Below are positions 57,902-64,000 of a stretch of 64,000 nt of DNA, one piece after another. The stretch spans positions 159,684,396 through 159,748,395 of the forward strand of contig OY757904.1 of NCBI GenBank assembly GCA_963585895.1. The letters run 5' to 3'. The first letter of the stretch is position 1. Each line of letters starts with the position of its first letter. Made by a program: the position numbers and the translations under genes. This DNA is from Sepioteuthis lessoniana (Eukaryota > Mollusca > Cephalopoda > Myopsida > Loliginidae). The notes beneath the pieces were generated by a model. It was given only the letters and a program-made list of their open reading frames with translations, was not told the origin of the DNA and ran no database searches.

Positions 57902-57921
57902 TTATTATTATTATTATTATT
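57902..57921. repeat. (TTA)n between LINE-A copies
   Basis: Six TTA repeats joining copy 1 to copy 2. Confidence 0.92.
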
Positions 57922-58163
57922 TACTCGTTTAGAGTTTTTCACATCAGTGTTAGCTGATGGTTTTTCACTGGAGTTTGAGTGACAGCAAGTCTCCTCAAGT
58001 CTCCAGGACTCGTCTCAGGATTCTGGCCGTTCTCAGCAATGCTGTCATTTGAATAATCTCGATCCGTCCGCCAACTTCCAAGTCCTCCAAGCCTTTTGAT
58101 AATCCTTTAGTTATTGTGCCAAAAGCACCAATCGCAATTGCCATAATCTTCACTTTCATGTTC
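57922..58163 (-). pseudogene. LINE-A 3' end, right cluster copy 2
   Basis: From the dyad ATCAGTGTTAGCTGATGG through decoded minus-strand LEDLEVGGRIEIIQMTALLR and IVIAIGAFGTITKGLS to MKVKIM, where it is truncated at GTTCC and followed by (TTA)n. The C-terminal reading frame is almost uninterrupted over 80 codons, so this is one of the younger pieces. Confidence 0.86.
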
Positions 58164-58164
58164 C

Positions 58165-58204
<40 letters not shown>

Positions 58205-58205
58205 T
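58164..58205. repeat. (TTA)n between LINE-A copies
   Basis: Thirteen TTA/TAT repeats. Confidence 0.93.
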
Positions 58206-58985
58206 TCTTTTGAGAGTTTTTCACACCCGAGTTAGCAGATGGTTTTTCACTAGAGTCTGGGTGAGAGTAAATCTCTTTAAGTCTCCAAGACTCTTCTCAG
58301 TGATCCGTCTGATCTCAATAATTGTCCTCTTTCCAAGTCGTACAGTCCCTGTACCAATCCTTTGGTGATTGTACCAAGAGCAACAATGGTATCATTGTCA
58401 CCTTCATACTGCACAGTTTTTTCTGTTCCCTAGAAAGATCTAGGAACGTATCTTTCTTTTCGTTTTCTTTCAATTTTATACTGGGGTCTGTCGGAAAGTT
58501 TTCTTTTTTTTTCATTGACTATCACTAGGTCTGGTCGTCCGGCCGAGATTAGGTGATCCGTTTGTATTTCAAAATTCCAGAGATTTTTGTGCGTCTCATT
58601 CTCCAGGACAGATTCTGGATTGTGCATATACCATTTGTTTGTGTGTTGAAACTTCAATTTCTTGCCAGATTCTCAGTGAATCACCATGACTACTTAGTCT
58701 TGTCTTGTCTTATACTCTTTATGTGCTATATAAGAGACTCTGTTTATCTCTCCAGGTTTATCTTCTTTAGTCACGTCCGTGTTTTCTTGTGTTAAATGTC
58801 CATTGTTTGTCATTTGAAGTATCCGTACAACTGTTTTTCTTCCCATTCTTCTTTTCAAGCTATTTTTGTTATAGCGACCCTTGCATTGTCCGTATTGTTT
58901 CTGCTGGCTGTAATCAGTCTTTCTCCGCACTTTTTAATGTAGTCTTTGAGTCGTTTATAACCTAGTTGACGTGATGGTTGATAGT
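58206..58985 (-). pseudogene. LINE-A 3' end, right cluster copy 3, with endonuclease-like box
   Basis: Open minus-strand stretches at 58315-58515 and 58430-58657 give KFQHTNKWYMHNPESVLENE, THKNLWNFEIQTDHLI, SAGRPDLVIVNEKKRK and LSREQKKLCSMKVTMIPLLL. The RPDLVIV box downstream of the knuckle region is the best-preserved endonuclease-like signature of LINE-A in the window. Further upstream (58694-58930) come YKTRQD and the decayed CCHC knuckle region. The piece is truncated at about 58985. Confidence 0.87.
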
Positions 58986-59999
58986 ATGAATTATTCTCTT
59001 ATCTGGTTAGGTCGGGTCACGAGTTTTTAGTATAACTGTTAAATCTTTAAGCGGAAGTGTAAGTCACATTGGAAAGTTCAAGAGAATGTACCAGCGACCA
59101 GGACAGGAAGACCAAATATAAACAAAACAGATTCATGAATTGTCACAAGTTTGATTGAAGAAATGAAAACACGGTGCGATTGAGGACACGTGTGAAATGA
59201 CGCAATAACTTAATGAAATGACATCACACAAACGATATCCAGAATTTAGATATATAAAAATTTATTAAATTTGAAAAAGTCTTCAGTTAGAAGTTGGGAT
59301 CCAGTCGTTCAGGAGTCAGAAGTTGGAGTCAGAAGTTGACGTTCATGGAGTTCAGTTGGTGTTAGACGTTGGCTAGGTAGGTCAGTGGGTATCTCTTTAT
59401 GTCTCTGCTCATCGACTCTTGCAGATTCTCTTTCTCTCTCCCTCTCTCTCTCTCTCTCTCGTGCGAATGTATGCAGTCTGAACATTGACAGCATATATGG
59501 ATAATAAAGTGCCAATTTCTAAAAAATATATTGTACATATTACTGTTACAATAAATGATTGTTAATTGTTGACGGAGAATTCTTCTTGTCTTTGAGTTGC
59601 TAATATCCAGGCGACTCGTTCTAACAAATTACTCTGACAGTCAGATTAAGTTCTAAATGGATTATGTCATTCCCTATCTGTGGATCTTTCAAACACAACG
59701 TGTGTATTGAGAGGATTGATAAACTACCTGGAAACGCATGTGATAGTCACGGAGTGAAGACACAAGAAAGAACTGTGACAAGCAAAGTACTACATTTAGC
59801 ACCATTACCTGGATAAGACCAATTATTATTAATACATTTGGTACCAAAAATGTTGTCGTGCACTATGTCGTTACATTTAGCGCTGGTATTAGTGACCACC
59901 ATATTGTTACATTTAGTTATATTATGGTGACCGCCATATTGTTATAGTCGTACCGTGCAAGTAATGTTATTACAAATGTTACTGTGCCCAGAATATTGT
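58986..59999. other. Unassigned DNA between two LINE-A pieces, LTR-like in part
   Basis: 59139-59638 begins TGTCACAAG, ends CTCTGACA and contains ACAATAAATGATTG at 59549, so it could be a solo LTR of about 500 bp. Imperfect AGTCAGAAGTTGG repeats lie at 59284-59340, a (TC)n run at 59426-59461 and a repeated GTGACC(A/G)CCATATTGTTA motif at 59888-59945. None of this is conclusive. Confidence 0.4.
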
Positions 60000-61495
60000 T
60001 TTATTTGATAGTACCATTCCTTCCGTCAAGTTTTGTTTACTGCTTTTCATTATTAGCGAGGCGCATTTTTCTATGCCAAATTCTATCCCAGAGTCTTGAC
60101 TCTATAATATCACTGTCTGTATTAGAGTTTCCAATTCTTTTTCTCTTTTTGGCAAACAGTGTGATGTAGTCCATGTACATTGATCTATGAAGCTTGTATC
60201 CGCCTGTGCATTTCCTGAGTATGTGGTTGAGTGACATCATCGCTATAACAAATAGTAATGGTGATAGCGTATTTCCCTAGAATATCTCTCACTGGATTTT
60301 TAACCTGAGCTATGCCATCTATTCCTCTATGAATTCCACTCTTCAGGTTTTCATGGTTTTCTCGATAAACTTGATGACGTCGTCGGATATCTTGTACATT
60401 TTGAAACAGTCAGTTATCCAGCAATGGGGAACCATGTCGTAAACCTTTTGGTTGTCAATCCATGCCATAGCTAATTTTTCGCCTTTTTTTACTCTTTTTG
60501 AGGATGCGTTGATCAATATATAGAAGTTCTTCTGTCTCTTTGGTTCACTTGTGGCACCCTTTTTGTTTCTCGGGGAACAGTCCGCGGCTTATAAACGAAA
60601 ATAAAACCTTATCCTTAATTTGTGCCATTACTATTTTCCACATCCTCGGTAGGCTCCTTATGGGTCTATAGTCGTTGGGACAGTTCCTTTTATGGGGTCT
60701 TTCTAGATCAGGGTGGTCTTAACTTTGGTCATCCATTCGGTTATATCTGCTTCTTCTAGACATCTGTTCATTTCGGTAGCAAGTCTGTCGTGGATGGAAG
60801 TGAATTTTTTAAACCAGAATCCGTGTATGCCATCAAAGCATGGAATTTTCCAATTTGGCATCTTTTTTAATGTTTCTTTTGAGGGAATTGTGGTGTATTC
60901 CCACTTTAGTTCCCTTTTAGAGTATTTGCAACTCTTTTTCCATGTTATTTATCAGTTCGTTTTTTTTTATGATCTCTCCGTTCTCATATTTTGCTCCAAA
61001 CTAGTTTTGATTCCTTTGCATCCGGTTGTTGGCATGTCTATGGGCATTCTTCCATCATTTCCTGGTAGACTTTTTGTTGTTGTGCTGGAAATCCTGTTTT
61101 GTCTGTATTGTTTGGCCTTGTCTCGGTATCTTTTTAGTCTTCCTTCTTTTGCCAGTTCCTTCTGATTTATCTCTTCGAGTTATATCTTTACTTCTGACCC
61201 TATTGCTTTTCTCTGCTCGCCCGAACATATTCTTATGGACTTCCCTTGTCTTAGCATTTTTGCTTGTTGTCGTGTGTTTCTTACCTGTTTTCAATCTAAT
61301 TTCCCATCCGGGATTCGACTTTCTGTACGTGTTCTTTAGGGGAACTCCGATTTTTCCACCAACTAATTTCACTCCTGCATTGATTAGATCGTTTAATTCC
61401 ACGATGTTGTTCGTTGGGATATTTGTTAAGAAATCGCTTATTTTTTTCAGTTTTTGCTTTGACTGTTTTCCAATTTGGGTTCGTGAGAGATAACA
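60000..61495 (-). pseudogene. LINE-A relic: N-terminal region through RT, second catalytic Asp lost
   Basis: The best view of the LINE-A 5' half. From 61402 on the minus strand: LNDLINAGVKLVGGKIGVPL and NPGWEIRLKTGKK (61055-61402 open), then decayed sequence, SIHDRLATEMNRCLEEADIT (about 60790-60735), RT segments DCSPRNKKGATSEP, KLAMAWIDNQKVYDMVPHCW (about 60480, motif A with Asp), DCFKMYKISDDVIKFIEKTM, GNTLSPLLFVIAMMSLNHIL (about 60270-60210, motif B) and MYMDYITLFAK (about 60170), where the canonical YMDD is YMDY. Frames change several times. The 5' side ends about 140 bp before a (CTT)n(ATT)n microsatellite. Confidence 0.88.
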
Positions 61496-61635
61496 GTGCG
61501 GTTTTTTTTTTCAGACATAATTTTCTTCATAATCTCTACATTCTTATTTTCCTTCTCGTGTAAGCATTTTAGTTGTTGTGATTGGATGTTTGGTGTTTCG
61601 GTCATTATTACTTTGCGTTTCCTTTTGGTTAGAAG

Positions 61636-61698
61636 TTTCTTCTTCTTCTTCTTCTTCTTCTTCTTCTTCTTCTTCTTCTTCTTCTTCTTCTTCTTCTT

Positions 61699-61793
<95 letters not shown>
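61636..61793. repeat. (CTT)n-(ATT)n compound microsatellite
   Basis: About 31 CTT repeats switch at 61729 to about 21 ATT repeats with no spacer. Serine, phenylalanine, tyrosine and leucine runs in the open frames across it are artefacts. Confidence 0.97.
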
Positions 61794-61795
<2 letters not shown>

Positions 61796-62640
61796 TACAG
61801 CCTTTCTTATCTATTAAGACGTACGTTTTCTTTCAAAGTTCTTAACTTCATCTTTAGAATAAGTTTGTATTTAGACTGACAGCGTCAAAGAAGATGTTTA
61901 TATATGCAATTAATTCACATATTCATCAGATTTTTGTGAAAGCGTTTGAGTTTGTTGTTAGGTCTCAGAATTGCTTGATAAAATGTCTGATATTTTGTTC
62001 ATATCGATCGTGTGGTTATATTCGGTATTCGAAAGAAAACATGGCCAAAGGACTGTTATCTCCTTGTGGTAAGAAAACTTATTTACTTATTATAGCCACA
62101 AGATATAAATATCCCATTTTCAATAGAAATTTACCCAGAGACATTTCTATAACTATACAGCATTAATTACTGTCTACACAGCAATATCTTAAAACCCATT
62201 TAAATACATTTATATCTATAAAATATTTCCCAGAATTCGCAGTGTAAAGTCATAATATAATTTATATTAGACTTGATTCAGTGATCAGTTAAAGTTTTCA
62301 ATGTTTGAACCCTTTTACAACATTCAAAACAAACTGATAAACTTTATAATTGGCATCATTCTAACTATATACCCTCATCCGATTGATACCGCGTTGTTCT
62401 ATCGAATAATGAACAATTTCAACATAAACACGATAATTATCGCTAAGAAGGACTTCTTTTCAAAAGAATTAACCAAAGATATATATCTCTTAAAAACAAT
62501 AGTTATAATAATGTGAGAAAATTTCAGAATTTTAGCTGATGAAATGAAAAAGTAAAGTGCAAGGATAACTGTAAGCGGAGAATATTTAGCTGAGACCATC
62601 ATTAAAAAATAAGAGATTTTTGAAAAAAAACTCTCTCTTT
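61794..62640. other. AT-rich DNA, nothing recognised
   Basis: Open stretches of 70-90 codons exist but have no recognised motif. Confidence 0.6.
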
Positions 62641-63135
62641 TAATCATCTTTCATTAGTACAATTATATCATTCATTAGAATAATGATATCATTCATTAGA
62701 GTAATGATATCATTCATTAGAGTAATGATATCATTTATTAGAATAATGATATTATTCATAAGAATAATAATATCCTTCATTAGAAAAATGATATCGTTCA
62801 TGAGAACTATGATATATATTAGAATAATAATATCCTTCGTTAGAATGATGATATCCTTCATTAGAATAATGATATCGTTCATTAGAACAATAATATTATA
62901 TATTAGAATAATAATGTCCTTCATTAGAATAATGATATCCTTCATTACAATAATGATATCATTCATTAGAACAATAATATATATTAGAATAATAATATCC
63001 TTCATTAGAATAATGATATCCTTCATTAGAACAATGATATTATATATTAGAATAATAATAATATCCTTCATTATAATAATGATATCATTCATTAGAATAA
63101 TGATATCTTTCATTAGAAAAATGATATCATTCCCC
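62641..63135. repeat. 21-bp minisatellite, about 23 units, open on both strands
   Basis: The unit is ATGATATCATTCATTAGAATA, with GATATC at its core and variants of CCTTCATT, ATATATT and ATTATTC type. Because 21 is a multiple of three, both strands stay open: minus 62640-63140 reads a heptad of the I-I-I-L-M-K-D kind 166 codons long and plus 62683-63147 a heptad of the M-I-S-F-I-R-I kind 154 codons long. I treat both as by-products of the repeat. Confidence 0.93.
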
Positions 63136-64000
63136 AGCAACTTGTAAAAGTGAACAGGAACTCAGTAATTAACAAGAAAAAAAATCTACTTTCTATTTAC
63201 ATGAACGTCCTAAAAATGTTATGTGGAAATAAATTTAAATGCGTTCCTTTGGTACAAAAAAATCTTCCTGCAGATCTTTGAAAAATGGAATTAGGAATCG
63301 AGAAAATCTAATTTTAGTGATCCATAAAAAATAAAAACATCAAAGAAAAGAATTTAAAAATCAATGAAATTAAAATGAACTAAATGAAAAGATCAATAAA
63401 AAAAGATTACCAATATTAAAGAGGAATCGGTTAAAAACAATGAAATTAAAGAAAAAGTTAAAAATGAAAAGAAAGAATTCAGATAGCAGAAACTCAACAG
63501 CAGAAATTTTATCAAACTTATAAATATATTGGTAGTATCCATAGGAAACACCTGCCCTAAACTGGACATGGGAAGATTTGCGATCAAATAACAGGAAAAT
63601 TAATTGCAATGCATAAATTCTGAATGTCAAAAGATTATCTTCATAGAATGTATATTGGAAAAAGAATGAAAATGAAAAAAAGGCTATTATTGAGGATTGC
63701 CTCGAGTCTATTATCAAAGAATTTGGTATTTGTGTGTGGGGGGAGCGGTGAAAAACAAGGCAGAGTAATGAAACGCTGATTATAAGAGCTGAACGTTACT
63801 GCAAAACTGAAAAAAAAAGAGAAATGGGAAATATAAGAATATTGAACAAAATAAACAGGGAAAGAAAAACGACTACACATTCATTTTATGTGAGAACCTA
63901 AAAGAACTGCAGATTGGAAGACATATGCAAAGGATACTTGAAGAGAGAAACAGTAACTCTCATATTTGACACCCAGAAAGTGTTTAAAAGAATAAATTAC
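63136..64000. other. AT-rich DNA; weak RT-like peptide at the edge
   Basis: Nothing certain. In the last 50 bases one plus-strand frame reads TVTLIFDTQKVFKRINY, resembling RT motif A of LINEs (FD..KAFDR), cut by the window end. Confidence 0.35.

Noticed and set aside
60713..61493. Plus-strand frames of 150-155 codons
   Set aside because: Antisense shadows of the LINE-A N-terminal and RT region; composition is F/L/S-rich as expected from the complement of a lysine-rich frame.
61496..61879. Frames with long poly-F, poly-S, poly-Y or poly-L runs
   Set aside because: Translation of the (CTT)n(ATT)n microsatellite.
62640..63147. Hydrophobic heptad proteins on both strands of the minisatellite
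   Set aside because: Both strands are open because 21 is divisible by three; no sign of selection for coding.

Overview
This is eukaryotic, AT-rich, repeat-dominated DNA in which I find no intact host protein-coding gene. The repeat content (several degenerate non-LTR retrotransposon families, a Penelope-like element, tRNA-derived SINEs, a mariner relic, many (AT)n/(TAA)n microsatellites and one very large satellite) fits a large metazoan genome. From recognising the repeat families I favour a coleoid cephalopod such as an octopus; that is inference and no host gene confirms it. Family letters A-E below are local labels.

Layout. 1-9.77 kb: microsatellites, then LINE relics, mostly minus strand: LINE-B (1586-2285, plus), LINE-A (2450-3115, 3860-4775, 7180-7950, 7951-9760) and LINE-C (4900-7175, interrupted by a SINE at 5825-6118). 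9766-28548: an uninterrupted 18.8-kb satellite array of about 229 units of 82 bp, with a short inverted block, internal higher-order duplications and locally homogenised runs. 28.58-28.97 kb: another minus-strand LINE-A 3' end. 29.9-31.8 kb: LINE-B pieces in both orientations, one split by a GC-richer 520-bp insert. 31.96-33.23 kb: two perfect hairpins and an imperfect foldback element. 34.5-35.8 kb: family-D repeats and a 54-bp minisatellite. 35.81-37.48 kb: a Penelope-like element on the minus strand (RT plus GIY-YIG) with inverted pLTR copies carrying hammerhead-like remnants. 40.19-44.43 kb: a head-to-tail pile-up of plus-strand LINE-A pieces. 45.68 kb: a tRNA-derived SINE with clear A and B boxes. 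46-55.2 kb: more family-D repeats, long purine-strand tracts, two GC-richer blocks and a mariner transposase relic. 57.6-61.5 kb: LINE-A pieces separated by (TTA)n runs. 62.64-63.13 kb: a 21-bp minisatellite open on both strands.

There is no operon-like logic. The coding stretches are parts of dead mobile elements (stops, frameshifts, lost catalytic Asp). The most notable structures are the 82-bp satellite, whose unit can fold into a hairpin with one compensated base-pair change, and LINE-A copies repeatedly bounded by (TAA)n, as known for Dong/R4-type elements that insert into TAA repeats. Boundaries of degenerate repeats are estimates by eye, good to roughly 10-50 bp.
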